Shown piece by piece: positions 1 through 10,237 of a DNA stretch of 58,203 nt. Position numbers and translations under genes: made by a program. Below the pieces are notes generated by a model that did not search any database, was not told the DNA's origin, and saw only the letters and a list, made by a program, of their open reading frames with translations. Location of the stretch: the NCBI GenBank assembly GCA_035624455.1, contig DASPRM010000036.1:1-58203 (forward strand). Reading direction: 5' to 3'. The stretch is from Terriglobales bacterium. GTDB lineage: Bacteria > Acidobacteriota > Terriglobia > Terriglobales > Acidobacteriaceae. The stretch's first letter is position 1. Every line of letters starts with the position of its first letter.

Positions 1-1
1 G

Positions 2-1078
2 GTCAAAGTGGGCGTCCCGCCGAGAAGACTCACGTTTGTTTACTCGGGATTGAGCCTCCGCCATCCCGATCGGGTGCGATTCCGGTACGAGCTTGATGGT
101 TACGACAAGAACTGGAGCGACCCCACTGCCGCTCACGAGGCAACTTACACCCAGCTGGGGCCGGGTAGATACACCTTCCGAGTCGCTGCCAGCAATCCGG
201 ATGGCGCCTGGAATCCTGCCGCTGCGAGTGTTGGATTGGAGATCGCACCGCTTTATTGGCAAACCTGGTGGTTCCGCCTGAGTGTTGTTTCCTTTTGCGC
301 GCTTGGAATTCTGGCCCTCTATCGTATGCGGCTTCACCGGCTGGCAGCGCAGCTCAATCTGCGATTCGAGGATAGGTTGAATGAGCGCACGCGAATCGCA
401 CAAGACCTCCACGATACGTTGCTACAGGGATTTTTGAGCGTTTCCATGCGGCTGCACGTGGTGATGGAGAAATTGCCGCAAGATTCGCCCGCCCGGGAGT
501 CGATCTCGGTTGTTCTGGAGTTGATGAGGCAAGTTATCGACGAGGGCCGCAACGCCGTCAAAGGCTTGCGTTCATCGGACGGCCTTTCCTTGGATTTGCC
601 GCAGGCTTTTTCGAGAATTCGCAACGAAATGACGCTGCAGGGTGACGTTGAATTTCGTGTGATCGTCGAGGGGCATATACGCCCACTGCGTCCTGTGCTT
701 CGTGACGAAGTCTATCGCATTGGCCGGGAGGCGTTGATCAATGCGGTTCGTCACTCGCAGGCAAAGAGGATCGAAATCGAACTTGAATACACAAACAAGC
801 GGCTTCGCGTCCTGGTGCGCGACGATGGTTGCGGTATGGACCCCAGGGTGCTCCATTCGGGCCGGGAGGGGCATTGGGGAGTCATTGGCATGCGCGAGCG
901 GGCGGAGAAAATTGGCGGCCAGCTTCGAATTTGGAGCAATGTGTCAGCTGGAACAGAAGTCGAGCTGTCGGTGCCTGGTCAGGTCGCGTTCGAATCCAAG
1001 TCCCCGGGTGTTGTTCAGAGATGTCTTAACCGTTTGAGCCCTAGAAACGGCTCAGCGAGCCGACTGGAGCGCTCTTAA
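2..1078 (+). CDS. Sensor histidine kinase, C-terminal part (Y_Y_Y, TM, HisKA_3, HATPase), truncated by window start
   Basis: The reading frame is open from the first bases, so the 5' part lies outside the window. What is present matches the end of the full-length kinase at 10212-13361: a Y_Y_Y domain (FVYSGLSL, then GRYTFRV), one membrane segment (WWFRLSVVSFCALGILALY), a HisKA_3 box with the phospho-acceptor His in DLHDTLLQG, and an ATPase domain with the N-box (EALINAVRHS), G1 box (DDGCGMDP) and a GHWGVIGMRERAEKIGG stretch. This is the NarL/UhpB-type kinase class. The missing upstream part is probably a periplasmic beta-propeller, by analogy with the paralogue. No response regulator follows directly; the next gene is convergent. 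Family assignment is secure, ligand unknown. Confidence 0.93.
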   Translation, partial: VKVGVPPRRLTFVYSGLSLRHPDRVRFRYELDGYDKNWSDPTAAHEATYTQLGPGRYTFRVAASNPDGAWNPAAASVGLEIAPLYWQTWWFRLSVVSFCALGILALYRMRLHRLAAQLNLRFEDRLNERTRIAQDLHDTLLQGFLSVSMRLHVVMEKLPQDSPARESISVVLELMRQVIDEGRNAVKGLRSSDGLSLDLPQAFSRIRNEMTLQGDVEFRVIVEGHIRPLRPVLRDEVYRIGREALINAVRHSQAKRIEIELEYTNKRLRVLVRDDGCGMDPRVLHSGREGHWGVIGMRERAEKIGGQLRIWSNVSAGTEVELSVPGQVAFESKSPGVVQRCLNRLSPRNGSASRLERS

Positions 1079-1109
1079 GTGCCGGAGGCCAGTTTAGCCT
1101 TGGACCTCC

Positions 1110-4100
1110 CTAAAAGACTAATCGGAGTCCAAACTGCAACCGGCGCATGGGTTGAGCATTGCGCAGTTGTCCGAATAGCGCGGTACCAACTGTCTGACCG
1201 AAACCCGTCGCTCCAGTGCGCTGGCCGACAAGGCTCACCATGTTAAATGCGTTCGTGGCCTCCGCACGGAAAGTCAACCCGAATCGTTCTGTGAGCTTGA
1301 AGTCGCGTAAGATGGCTAGATCGATGTCCTGATAGCCGGGGTTGTCGAGGAAGTTGCGCGGCGAATTGCCATCGGTGGCAACTCCGGTAACCGCCTGATT
1401 CTGCACGAAGGCGTCGGTATTGAACCATCTTGCAGCCGTGGGATGGGAAACATGCGGATCCCCGATCAATTGGGCACGGTCTGTATTCGATACGCCATCC
1501 AGGTTCGCGTCAATGCCGTTGAGCACAGTAAAAGGCACGCCGCTTCGCCACCTTATTATTGATGAGATCGACCAACCGTTAAGGATTCCGCGTGCCAGGC
1601 CGCTGCTGCCGTTGTAGTAATTAGGTTGAAATACAAAAGAGGCCCCGAACACGTGGCGCTGATCGGTATCGGCGCGTCCCCGGTCTTCGCTCAAGTTGCT
1701 CATGTTCTGCGCCCCGCCTTGAGTTGTGTTGTTCTGCAGTTCCACGCTGTTCAGAGTCTTACTGTAGACATAGAAGGCACTCAAGCCGAAGTGATTGCCC
1801 ATTCTCTTGGACGCTTCCAGTTGCAATGCATGGTACGAAGCAGTCTGGTTTGACTGCAGCAGTAATATCTGGCCAAAGGCTGGATTCGGTCTGCGCGCCA
1901 GAACGTTTGCGCTGCTGGTCGTCGCGTTGGCAGTGACCACCGGGTAGTTGACGTCCTGCGCGAAAGGAAGATCGTGGCTTAGCGATCCAACGTAGGCAGC
2001 CGTAACCGCTAGACTGTTTGTGAGCTGGCGTGCGACTGAAAAATTCAATTGATACGTGTACGGCCATTGGAAGTTTGTGGACGCGCCGAAGATCGAGCCG
2101 CCCGCGACAAATGTTCCCTGGTAGGGAAAGGGATTACCCCCAGGGTAGGCGTTGTAGGGGTTGCTTAGAGTCGCCCCTAGCGGCGCTCCGCTGGGGGAGG
2201 TTTTCTGGTTAACGTTAGCGAATGACAGCCGGATGGAGAACGGCTCGAAATTTGTCGTCGTGTTCCACTCGTTTCCCGAAACACTGCCAAAGTAAACTCC
2301 AGCGCCAGCGCGCACGGCCGTCCTGCCGTCACCGAAAGGGTCCCAAGCCACGCCTACGCGCGGCGAGACGTGGTGCCACCGTATCGGCACAATCCCGCGC
2401 TCCACACCGGCATCTCCGGGGAACAGAATTCCCGTGGGCGCGCTCGGTCTTACCGTAGACTGCTCACCGGCAAGGTAGGTAGCTTCGCGGTCCAGCGGAT
2501 CGGTCGGCGGTGTCTGTACGTCCCAGCGCAGCCCGAGATTTAGGGTTACTCGGGGATGAACTCGAAAATCATCCTGCGCAAACAGCGCAATGTACCAGCT
2601 ATTCGTATACCCGGTGATCGGCGAGTCCTGGCTTACAGCACTGGGAATGCCGAGCTCGAAATCAGCGAGAGCGTTGCTCGCCTTGGTGACGCCGCCGTTA
2701 AAGGTGAAAACACCGTAATTGTTAAGCAATGTTTGCTGGATGTCCTTGTTCAACGAGAGTTCGGCCCCGAACTTGATGGTGTGCCGTCCCCGAGACCAGA
2801 GAAACACGTCGCGCAGAGAGTAAAAATTTGTGCCCGCGGTGGGGCCAGCGATAGCATTGGTCAGGTTGAAGTAGCCCTGGACGGTGATTTGTGGCAACGA
2901 GGGCACACCCTGCACCGTAAAGGTGGAACCGAGGTCACCGAGCGAGGTTGGCGGAAGGTTCAACCGCCCGCCAAAGTTGCGCGTATAGGTAAGCCAGGCT
3001 TGATTGACTTGATCGCCGCTGATCACCCAGACATCACTCAGGTTGACTTCGTGTTGCCGCCAGCTTAACTCCTGCACTCCCCACGGCAAGTTTCCGCCAC
3101 CAGCTTGAATGGTGTTGCTGCCGCCCGTCTCAAAGTAGCTGCCGGTGAAGCGGTGCGCAGTATTGATTTGGTGATCGACTTTGATGAGGAACTCGTCGCT
3201 GTTGTAAGGGCTGGGCACATAGCCCTGCCAGACATTCCCCGCCACGCCCGGCGTCGCTGACGGAACCAAGGTATTGAGAATGTTCATCGCCACCGGATCC
3301 AACCGGTTGGAGCAGATTTTGCCCACGACGCCGTCACACGTGAACACTTTTCCGGTTGCCGGATCAATGGGCTTGTGCGCCGACTGGGAAAAATCTCCTG
3401 TGCGTTCCAGCGGGGTCGGAACCACAGCACTGTTCAGAAATGTGCTGGTCGTTTGCCTCAGACCGGAGTAGGAAAAAAAGAAGAAGGTACTGTCTTTCCG
3501 GATGGGCCCACCAAATGTAGCGCCAAACTGGTGCCCGTGAAAAGGCGCCTTGGGCAGCGTGGAACCCCAGTCATTCGCGTTGAACACCGCATTGCGGACA
3601 AATTCAAATGCTGAGCCGTGAAAGCTATTGGTGCCGGACTTGGTCACCACGTCAATCACACCGCCGGCAAACCGGCCGTATTCGACACCGTAGTTATTCG
3701 TCTGAACCCGGAATTCCTGGATGGCTTCGGGATTGGGCAGCACATTCCCGGTGTTGCGGAGTCCGGTCATGTTGATGCCGCCGTCGAGATAGTAGCTTAC
3801 CGATCCCACGCCGCCATCAACGCCGCCGTTGATCAGTGTGCGCTGCTCGGGAAATCCCAGCACGATGTTGCTGGTCGCGCTACTCGCGGTCGCGAGGCCG
3901 GCGTTGTTCGACTGCACTCCAGGCGTCAGATCGAGAAGCCTGTAAGGATTTCTGTCGACCAGCGGCAGATTTGCAATTTCGAAGGCCCGCACCGTACGCC
4001 CCAGCGAGGCACTGCTAGTGTCCACCAGTGGCGGTGCCTCCGTTACCACGACGCTGTCGCTTCCCCTTCCCACCTCCATCTTGACATCAACCCGGACATT

Positions 4101-4397
4101 CTCGTTTAAGGCGAGAATGATGTCCTTACGAACGTAATCTCGAAACCCTGCCGCTCTGACGTCCAGCTTGTAATTGCCGACCGGCAGAAACTCCGCCCGA
4201 TAAGCGCCGTCGGCTGCGGATCGAATTTGTCGCACCATGTTGGTGTCGGTGTTGGTGAGGGTGATCTCCGCACCGGCGATGTAAGCGCCGTTCGGATCGA
4301 CAACTGTGCCCAACAGCTTCGTAGTGGTGATCTGCGCCTGCGACAATATCGCCCCGAAAATGATGGCTTCGAGCCAAATCGAGGATCTGCGGCGCAT
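1110..4397 (-). CDS. TonB-dependent receptor-like outer membrane protein with carboxypeptidase-regulatory domain
   Basis: This 1095-residue protein has the acidobacterial Oar-like layout: a signal peptide (about 1-22), a carboxypeptidase regulatory-like (CarbopepD_reg) Ig fold at about 28-115 (GTVVDPNGAYIAGAEITL), a plug-like region at about 120-260 (PLVDRNPYRLLDLTPGV, then GGVIDVVTKSGTNSFHGSAFEF), and a long beta-barrel ending in an aromatic residue (FGLRLVF). The family sits in the outer membrane and is thought to import or bind large substrates, often glycans. Length is typical (about 1000-1200). It converges on the truncated kinase gene with a 31-bp gap. Substrate cannot be told from sequence. 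Confidence 0.92.
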   Translation of the reverse strand: MRRRSSIWLEAIIFGAILSQAQITTTKLLGTVVDPNGAYIAGAEITLTNTDTNMVRQIRSAADGAYRAEFLPVGNYKLDVRAAGFRDYVRKDIILALNENVRVDVKMEVGRGSDSVVVTEAPPLVDTSSASLGRTVRAFEIANLPLVDRNPYRLLDLTPGVQSNNAGLATASSATSNIVLGFPEQRTLINGGVDGGVGSVSYYLDGGINMTGLRNTGNVLPNPEAIQEFRVQTNNYGVEYGRFAGGVIDVVTKSGTNSFHGSAFEFVRNAVFNANDWGSTLPKAPFHGHQFGATFGGPIRKDSTFFFFSYSGLRQTTSTFLNSAVVPTPLERTGDFSQSAHKPIDPATGKVFTCDGVVGKICSNRLDPVAMNILNTLVPSATPGVAGNVWQGYVPSPYNSDEFLIKVDHQINTAHRFTGSYFETGGSNTIQAGGGNLPWGVQELSWRQHEVNLSDVWVISGDQVNQAWLTYTRNFGGRLNLPPTSLGDLGSTFTVQGVPSLPQITVQGYFNLTNAIAGPTAGTNFYSLRDVFLWSRGRHTIKFGAELSLNKDIQQTLLNNYGVFTFNGGVTKASNALADFELGIPSAVSQDSPITGYTNSWYIALFAQDDFRVHPRVTLNLGLRWDVQTPPTDPLDREATYLAGEQSTVRPSAPTGILFPGDAGVERGIVPIRWHHVSPRVGVAWDPFGDGRTAVRAGAGVYFGSVSGNEWNTTTNFEPFSIRLSFANVNQKTSPSGAPLGATLSNPYNAYPGGNPFPYQGTFVAGGSIFGASTNFQWPYTYQLNFSVARQLTNSLAVTAAYVGSLSHDLPFAQDVNYPVVTANATTSSANVLARRPNPAFGQILLLQSNQTASYHALQLEASKRMGNHFGLSAFYVYSKTLNSVELQNNTTQGGAQNMSNLSEDRGRADTDQRHVFGASFVFQPNYYNGSSGLARGILNGWSISSIIRWRSGVPFTVLNGIDANLDGVSNTDRAQLIGDPHVSHPTAARWFNTDAFVQNQAVTGVATDGNSPRNFLDNPGYQDIDLAILRDFKLTERFGLTFRAEATNAFNMVSLVGQRTGATGFGQTVGTALFGQLRNAQPMRRLQFGLRLVF

Positions 4398-4741
4398 GGT
4401 GCTTGCTCCGGTGGCCTGGGGTGACGCCTATGATATTGCATGAGGGGATGGAGCGCTGTTTGCGTCGCAAAACGCGGACTTCATCGCGAACCATATTCCA
4501 GGCGGACCAGACCCGGCCGGATCGATTCAAAAACAGGAGCCATCGAAATCTTGGTGCGAGAAACACAGCCCCTGGCTGCTCTTGGAAACAAGTTGCGATG
4601 TGAAGGAGCAGGATTGGCTGTTGCCTGGCAAGTTCAATGAGCCAAGGAATTCGAGGAACTCGTTCAGTTCAAGAAGCTGGTCCAGCAACAATTTATGCTT
4701 GCAGTTTTGTGGTGCTCGAGGAAATGAAGTTGGGCAGACTT
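4398..4741. other. Gene-free stretch upstream of the receptor gene
   Basis: About 340 bp between the receptor start and the small minus-strand ORF at 4742-4927. It should hold the promoter of the receptor gene, but I see no clear -35/-10 pair, palindrome or coding signal in it. Confidence 0.4.
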
Positions 4742-4927
4742 TCAGCGCCTGGCACGCGCTGGCCGTAAGTTGGGATTTCGGATTCGTTTCGATTCATTTA
4801 CGGACGGGGGCTTCGCTTCCATAGACGATGGGGCGCCCGGGTTCACGTCGTCCCCATTGAGTAACAGCTCGATGAAGAGCTTGACGCATGGGCTTAGACC
4901 CCTAACCGATATTTTTGCGTCTTTCAT
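4742..4927 (-). CDS. Small hypothetical protein (61 aa)
   Basis: An ORF with a good ribosome-binding site (AAGGG, 7 nt before the ATG at 4927; a longer start at 4951 lacks one). The product is basic and Pro/Asn-rich at the C-terminus (RIRNPNLRPARARR) and I do not recognise it. Its main support is context: a copy of the NarL-type repeat element (5010-5064) lies about 80 bp upstream in the same orientation as the copy upstream of the small gene at 14760-14975. Coding status is uncertain. Confidence 0.3.
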   Translation of the reverse strand: MKDAKISVRGLSPCVKLFIELLLNGDDVNPGAPSSMEAKPPSVNESKRIRNPNLRPARARR

Positions 4928-4969
4928 AATGCGACCCTTCGTATTGACCATTCGAGTTCCGGCTGTTGA

Positions 4970-5572
4970 CTACTCTGCCCGCAAAAACGCAGAGGTGCAT
5001 CCCGAAAAGCAGTGTTTTTTTCCTACCACCGAAGAATTGTGGATGAGTACCACATTCGGGGTACGGGCGTTCGTCGTGTTAAGCGTCTGCAATAGACAGC
5101 TTCGAAAGTCAGTTGCTTGCCGGAATCGGGGATGGACCAACAGTGTGAGCCAGCCCGCCTTTCGGAACCGGTTCTTCCAATCTCCGAACCAGCGAAGAAA
5201 GGGAGGAAAGCGTACCTCCAGCAATTCTTTGATTGCAGAAATCAGCTGCCTCGGAGAACCAGTCTTGGACACGCACTGATCAACCGAGCCCAGCTCCCAA
5301 CCGCAGTAATCGCTCTCCGCGGAGTACATCAGGATGGGGACATGTATATTTATCTTCTTCATTCGTTCGGCGAGCCCAACCCCATTTTCGCCCGCTGTTT
5401 GATAATCGAGAATTACTGCATCCAGCGCCGCTGTCTCAAAGATATGGAGAGCCGCAGCTTCGTCGCGGGCCAGCAGCGTCTGATACCCTTGGCCTTGTAA
5501 GATGTCCCGCAGAGCAGCAACACCTTTCGGGTCACGACCAACGCACAGGATAAGTTCCTTCGATGTTTTCAT
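4970..5572 (-). CDS. Receiver-domain (CheY-like) protein with short C-terminal tail
   Basis: Residues 1-120 form a response-regulator receiver: a phospho-acceptor Asp in DAVILDYQ (D56), the Ser of MYSAESD and the conserved Lys in VSKTGSP. The N-terminal acidic pocket is incomplete (CVGRDP instead of V-D-D), so metal binding may be weaker. No DNA-binding or enzymatic domain follows. The last 80 residues are low in recognisable features and the final 18 or so overlap repeat copy A, so the true end of the domain may be older than this tail. The ATG at 5572 is chosen because GAGG lies 5 nt upstream; a GTG two codons earlier is possible. Probably a single-domain regulator or phosphorelay partner of the kinases nearby. 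Confidence 0.72.
   Translation of the reverse strand: MKTSKELILCVGRDPKGVAALRDILQGQGYQTLLARDEAAALHIFETAALDAVILDYQTAGENGVGLAERMKKINIHVPILMYSAESDYCGWELGSVDQCVSKTGSPRQLISAIKELLEVRFPPFLRWFGDWKNRFRKAGWLTLLVHPRFRQATDFRSCLLQTLNTTNARTPNVVLIHNSSVVGKKHCFSGCTSAFLRAE
5010..5064 (-). promoter_or_regulatory. NarL-type heptamer element, copy A
   Basis: On the plus strand: CAGTG, seven Ts, one base, CTACCAC, 18 bp, then TACCACA-TT-CGGGGTA. The last part is a 7-2-7 inverted pair of TACYYMT-like heptamers, the arrangement bound by NarL-family regulators; a third half-site sits 18 bp away. Same spacing as copies B (5744-5812) and C (15023-15090). This copy overlaps the 3' tail of the receiver gene and lies upstream of the minus-strand ORF at 4742-4927. 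Function is inferred. Confidence 0.5.
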
Positions 5573-6177
5573 AGGCACCTCGCAAGTAACGGGGCGGCCC
5601 TACCAGGACCATCCACACTGACAACGCACTGAGTCGCACAACCGGCTTTTTTGGAGAAGTGCTTTACAAATGGCGCATGCTCTCATCCACATGTCGTTTC
5701 TCCCTTCACCAATACGAACTTTCGCACGGCTGCTGCTGAGAGCACATCACGCGATGCAGTGTTTTTTTACTACCCCAAGAGATGTTCTGATGGCTACCTC
5801 GTTCGGGGTAGCAACTACGGATCGACCGCTGGTTGACTTTGAAGAAATCCCGGTAGTGATCGCGGTTTAAGCAGTCTGGGATTCGAGGATCCATGTCAAA
5901 AGTTTGGCGTTTGACGGTAAAGCGCAGGACGATGCGAGGGGCCGACGCCCAACATTTTCTTTAAGCACTAACGGCCTCAACGCTTTGCCACAGTTCCCAC
6001 AAGGACGCCGAATGGAAGACCGGTTGCAATTCAAGAACGCGGGCCGGTGTTTTATGTTGGTAACCCCCGTCAGCTTCGAGCCTTTGTCATTTCTTGACAC
6101 AGAGAGGCCAGCACGCAGAAGGATGCGCAGCTCAACATGAGTATGGGATTCAGCTCAGTGACAAGCGCCCGAGTTCT
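5573..6177. other. 600-bp gene-free stretch holding repeat copy B
   Basis: The region lies between divergent genes: the receiver gene (minus) and the Ser/Thr kinase gene (plus). Several open frames cross it but none has a good start site or plausible composition. Apart from repeat copy B at 5744-5812 I see no further structure. Confidence 0.4.
5744..5812 (-). promoter_or_regulatory. NarL-type heptamer element, copy B
   Basis: The best-preserved copy. Plus strand: ACATCAC, CAGTG, T7, ACTACCCC, 18 bp, TACCTCG-TT-CGGGGTAG. The distal CTACCCC and the final GGGGTAG are perfect complements, and the last 16 bp form a 7-2-7 inverted heptamer pair. It lies about 170 bp upstream of the receiver gene (minus strand) and about 370 bp upstream of the kinase gene (plus strand). 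Orientation is set by analogy with copies A and C, where the A-tract side faces a minus-strand gene. Confidence 0.55.
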
Positions 6178-9012
6178 ATGATTGGTAAAACCATTTCGCG
6201 TTACCGGGTCGTCGAGAAGGTCGGCGGCGGAGGTATGGGTGTGGTGTACAAAGCTGAGGATCAGCAGCTGCGCCGTCATGTCGCCCTGAAGTTCCTCTCG
6301 GAAGACCCGGCAAACGACAGCACGACTCTGGAGCGGTTCAAGCGTGAAGCGCAATGCGCCTCCACCTTGGACCACCCCAACATATGTACGATTTTCGAGG
6401 TTGGAGAGCACAGCGGCCAGCAGTTCCTGGTCATGCAGTTCCTGGAAGGCAAGACGCTGCAAGGTCACATCCAGGGTCGGCCACTCACAATCGAATTATT
6501 GCTCGACTTGGGGATTCAAATCACCGATGCGCTGGATGCTGCCCACACCCAGGGGATCATTCACCGCGACATCAAGCCGACCAACATTTTTGTTACCGAG
6601 CGCGGGCAGGTAAAGATGTTGGATTTCGGGCTAGCCAAGGTGGTGCAGTCCAAACGACAAGTCGTGGGCGCAAACTCAACAGCGGTGACGGTAGTCGATG
6701 AGAAATATCTGACCAGCGCCGGCAGGATGCTAGGCACGGTGGCTTATATGTCGCCCGAGCAAGTACGCGGGAAGGAAGTTGACGCCCGCACGGATCTATT
6801 CTCATTTGGCGTGGTGCTTTACGAGATGACAACGGGAATCTTACCCTTCCGCGGTGAGAGTTCAGGGGCGATATTCGACGCCATTCTGAATCGCGCTCCC
6901 GTCGCTCCCGCACGGCTGAATCCCGACCTGCCTTCGGAACTGGAGAACATCATCAACAAGGCGCTTGAGAAGGACCGGAAGCTGCGCTACCAGAGCGCGG
7001 CCGATATTCACGCAGATCTGCAGCGGCTGAAGCGGGATTCAGACTCAGCTCGAACGACTGTCGGACGCGCAAAGCGAGACCCGCAGACTGCCCGCCAATT
7101 CCGATGGATTGTGCCCGCAAGCGCGGCCATACTGGCCCTCCTCCTGATCGGCTGGCTGTTTTCCTTCCGCAAAGGCCGCGCACTGACGGAGAAGGACACC
7201 ATCGTCATCTCTGATTTCGTCAACACGACTAGGGAAGAGGTCTTCGATGACACCTTAAGGCAGGGACTCTCGGTACAACTTGGGCAGTCGCCCTTTTTTT
7301 CCCTGATTTCCGATAGCAAGGTGAATCAAACCTTGAAGCTGATGGGACACTCCGCCGGTGACCGGTTGACGCCCGAAATCACGCGGGAGGTCTGCCAGCG
7401 CACGGGCAGCAAGGCGTACCTGAGTGGGTCGATTGCGAATTTGGGCAGCCAATATGTAATCGGATTGAAAGCATTGAACTGTAGCACTGGCGACGTTCTG
7501 GCCGAAGCACAGGAACAGGCCGAGAGCAAAGAGGCCGTGCTTCGGGTCTTGGACATAGCGGCTGTGGATATGCGCAGTAAGCTCGGTGAGTCCTTGAGTT
7601 CGGTGCAGAAGCACGCCACGCCAGTCGAAGAAGCTACCACATCGTCGCTGGAGGCCCTGAAGGCATACAGCCTGGGACGCAAAGTGAAGTATTCCAGAGG
7701 GGAAGCCGCGGCGCTGCCCTTTTACAAGCGGGCGATTGAGCTCGATCCGAAGTTTGCTTTGGCCTACGCAGGGCTCGCAAACACCTACCAGAACCTGACT
7801 GAAGTTGGCCTGGCAGCGGAACATGCCCGGAAGGCATACGAGCTGCGGCAGAAGGTGAGTGAACGGGAGCGTTTCTACATAGAGGCATTCTATTACCACT
7901 ACGGTAGGGGAGAACTGGAGAAGGCGGCGCAAACTTACGAACTGTGGCAGCAGACCTATCCGAGAGACTTTGTGCCAATCGGTAATCTGGGAGTCATTTC
8001 CGCCAACTTGGGACACTATGAGAAGGCAGTGGATGTATTCCGCGATGCGCTGGGGTTGGAGCCCAATTACGGGGTCCTCTACAGTAACCTTGCCTACAAC
8101 TACACAGCTCTCAATCAGCTAGACGAGGCCGAGGCAGTGTACAGGCAGGCGGAGGAGCGAAAGATGAAGAGTGAAGGCTTGGTCTCGGATCGCTACGTGT
8201 TGGCCTTCCTGAAGGGCGATGCCGCGCAGATGGCGGAGTGCCTCTCGGCTGCTACTGGTAAGCCAGGCGTTGAAGATCTACTACTTGCTTCTCAAGCAGA
8301 CACTCAAGCCTGGTATGGAAAACTTAAGAGCGCTCGCGACCTGACCAGGCAAGCGATGGATTCCGCCCTGCGCAATGATGCCAAAGAGACCGCCGCTTCG
8401 TATCAGGCCGAGGCGGCATTGCGAGAGGTCGAATCTGGCTACGGGGATCGGGGGCGTGCCGAGGCGAACGCCGCCTTGAAACTGGGCGCAAACCGGGATG
8501 TCCGGGCTATAGCTGGCCTCGCCTTAGCACGTTCAGGCGACATTGCAGGAGCAGAGAAGCTGGCGGCAGAACTCGACAAAATGTTTCCACTCGACACGCT
8601 GGTGCAGGGTTACTGGTTGCCCAGCATTCGGGCGGCCCTTGCCCTGGATCGGAAAGACCCGAACCGGGCTCTTGATCTACTAAAGCAGGCGAGCGCGATA
8701 GAACTCGGCACCCCCACCAACATCTCGATCTACCTATGCCCCGTTTATTTGCGCGGGGAAGCATATCTCGCGTTGCACGACGGCGACCGAGCCGCAACTG
8801 AGTTTCAAAAGTTCCTCGACCACTGGGGTCTGGTGGGAAACTTTCCCTGGGGCGCGCTGGCCCGCCTGGGCCTGGCCCGCTCCTACACGATGCAAGGCGA
8901 CACAGTCAAAGCGAAAGCCTCCTACAAGGACTTCCTGACAATCTGGAAAGACGCGGATCCTGATGTTCCGGTCCTAAGGCAAGCTAGGGAAGAATATGCG
9001 AAACTCCAATAG
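6178..9012 (+). CDS. Ser/Thr protein kinase with TPR domain (PknB-type, membrane anchored)
   Basis: Residues 1-275 are a Hanks-type kinase: glycine loop [16 protein letters not shown]-type Lys in HVALKFL, catalytic loop [14 protein letters not shown], and the SPEQVRG activation segment. One membrane span follows at about 317-337 ([16 protein letters not shown]), then a FlgO/TolB-like region ([24 protein letters not shown]) and a long TPR array to the C-terminus. This architecture is abundant in Acidobacteria; the kinase is cytoplasmic and the TPR part probably periplasmic. The ATG at 6178 starts right at the kinase fold ([16 protein letters not shown]); a TTG at 6094 would add 28 unconserved residues. 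Neither has a strong ribosome site. Target proteins unknown. Confidence 0.93.
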   Translation: MIGKTISRYRVVEKVGGGGMGVVYKAEDQQLRRHVALKFLSEDPANDSTTLERFKREAQCASTLDHPNICTIFEVGEHSGQQFLVMQFLEGKTLQGHIQGRPLTIELLLDLGIQITDALDAAHTQGIIHRDIKPTNIFVTERGQVKMLDFGLAKVVQSKRQVVGANSTAVTVVDEKYLTSAGRMLGTVAYMSPEQVRGKEVDARTDLFSFGVVLYEMTTGILPFRGESSGAIFDAILNRAPVAPARLNPDLPSELENIINKALEKDRKLRYQSAADIHADLQRLKRDSDSARTTVGRAKRDPQTARQFRWIVPASAAILALLLIGWLFSFRKGRALTEKDTIVISDFVNTTREEVFDDTLRQGLSVQLGQSPFFSLISDSKVNQTLKLMGHSAGDRLTPEITREVCQRTGSKAYLSGSIANLGSQYVIGLKALNCSTGDVLAEAQEQAESKEAVLRVLDIAAVDMRSKLGESLSSVQKHATPVEEATTSSLEALKAYSLGRKVKYSRGEAAALPFYKRAIELDPKFALAYAGLANTYQNLTEVGLAAEHARKAYELRQKVSERERFYIEAFYYHYGRGELEKAAQTYELWQQTYPRDFVPIGNLGVISANLGHYEKAVDVFRDALGLEPNYGVLYSNLAYNYTALNQLDEAEAVYRQAEERKMKSEGLVSDRYVLAFLKGDAAQMAECLSAATGKPGVEDLLLASQADTQAWYGKLKSARDLTRQAMDSALRNDAKETAASYQAEAALREVESGYGDRGRAEANAALKLGANRDVRAIAGLALARSGDIAGAEKLAAELDKMFPLDTLVQGYWLPSIRAALALDRKDPNRALDLLKQASAIELGTPTNISIYLCPVYLRGEAYLALHDGDRAATEFQKFLDHWGLVGNFPWGALARLGLARSYTMQGDTVKAKASYKDFLTIWKDADPDVPVLRQAREEYAKLQ

Positions 9013-9151
9013 CCGGCTCACGCACTTTCCCTGCCAACGTTCTCGGTGACGTGCAAGCTGATCTCGTGTCGTGTAGACTCTGTGTTCAAGTGCCCTGGAA
9101 GGTGTGCGAAGCGCCCGCTTTGTTCGTTCGGCAGGTAGTGTGGGGGCCTGC

Positions 9152-10237
9152 ATGAAGCTAAGGGTGTTCGTCCCCGTATTATTGCAATCAGCATTGCTGC
9201 TGATTCTCTGTTTCGCGCTAGACAGCTGCAAGTCGCATCGAGCCGACACCGGCCCCTCCATCGAGTTCACCAAAATTCCGCCCGCATCGCAGGGCGGGCG
9301 AGAGAAAGTCGATACCATCGCGGGGCGCGTCAGAAACGCGCGCCCAGGCCAGCAGATCATTGTCTATGCACACAGCGGGCCGTGGTGGGTGCAGCCGTGG
9401 CCGGACAAACCCTTCATTCCCATCCGTGCGGACTCAACCTGGAGCACCGAAACTCACCTGGGATTTGAGTATGCCGCACTGTTGGTAGAACCGGACTATC
9501 ACCCACTTCCAACCATGGACGTGGCGCCTACGCAAGGCGGTCCCGTGGTTCTGGTGAACATCGTTAAAGGCACTGGCACCCCAACCTATGCTCCGACTAA
9601 GCCACTGAAGTTTAGCGGTTACGATTGGGACGTTCGCACCATCGCGAGCGATCGCGGAGGCACGAACAATCTTTATGATCCCGACAACGCCTGGACAGAT
9701 GCGACTGGCGCACTTCATCTTCAAATAAAGAAGAAGATTGGCCGGTGGGCATGCGCAGAGATGGTGTTAAGCCGCAGCCTCGGGTATGGAACTTACGTTG
9801 TAACCGTCCGCGATACCTCTCACCTGGAACCCGCAACCGTGTTCGGCATGTTTACTTTCGAGGATTGGGGAGGAGACCAGTACTATCGCGAGATGGACCT
9901 CGAGGTGAGCCGCTGGGGGGATGCTGCAAATAAACATAACGCGCAGTATGTAATCCAACCTTTCTACATTCCCGGGAACGTATCGGCATTTGACGTGCCC
10001 GCAGGTACCCTCACGCATATGATGCGCTGGGAGTCAGGCCGCACAAGTTTTAAGACCTTCCGCGGCCGCTCAGCTGGTGCGGGAGCTCCGGTGGTGATGG
10101 AACATGAATTTGCCTCGGGCATACCTTCTCCGGGGCAATCAAAGATTCACCTGATTTTTTATGTCGTCGCGAGTGACAAGAACCCTCTGCAGCAACCCAG
10201 CGAGGTAGTGGTTGAAAAGTTTGAATACCTTCCGTAA
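9152..10237 (+). CDS. GH16-like (concanavalin-fold) lipoprotein
   Basis: The start at 9152 gives a hydrophobic signal sequence ending in LDSC, a lipobox-like site, so the protein is probably lipid-anchored. The C-terminal half looks like a glycoside hydrolase family 16 jelly roll: YREMDLEVSRWGD contains the E-x-D-x-E catalytic motif, preceded by a substrate-strand-like stretch (GTYVVTVRD..FGMFTFEDWGG). The N-terminal half (about 35-170) may be a carbohydrate-binding or Ig-like domain. It overlaps the start of the sensor kinase gene by 26 bp, so the two are probably co-expressed; a periplasmic hydrolase could supply the oligosaccharide the kinase senses. Family call is moderate, the operon inference is mine. 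Confidence 0.68.
   Translation: MKLRVFVPVLLQSALLLILCFALDSCKSHRADTGPSIEFTKIPPASQGGREKVDTIAGRVRNARPGQQIIVYAHSGPWWVQPWPDKPFIPIRADSTWSTETHLGFEYAALLVEPDYHPLPTMDVAPTQGGPVVLVNIVKGTGTPTYAPTKPLKFSGYDWDVRTIASDRGGTNNLYDPDNAWTDATGALHLQIKKKIGRWACAEMVLSRSLGYGTYVVTVRDTSHLEPATVFGMFTFEDWGGDQYYREMDLEVSRWGDAANKHNAQYVIQPFYIPGNVSAFDVPAGTLTHMMRWESGRTSFKTFRGRSAGAGAPVVMEHEFASGIPSPGQSKIHLIFYVVASDKNPLQQPSEVVVEKFEYLP

Noticed and set aside
5012-5064. Heptamer element read as an intrinsic terminator because of its T7 run
   Set aside because: The T-run precedes the dyad on the plus strand and becomes an A-run after it on the minus strand, so neither strand gives stem-then-T.
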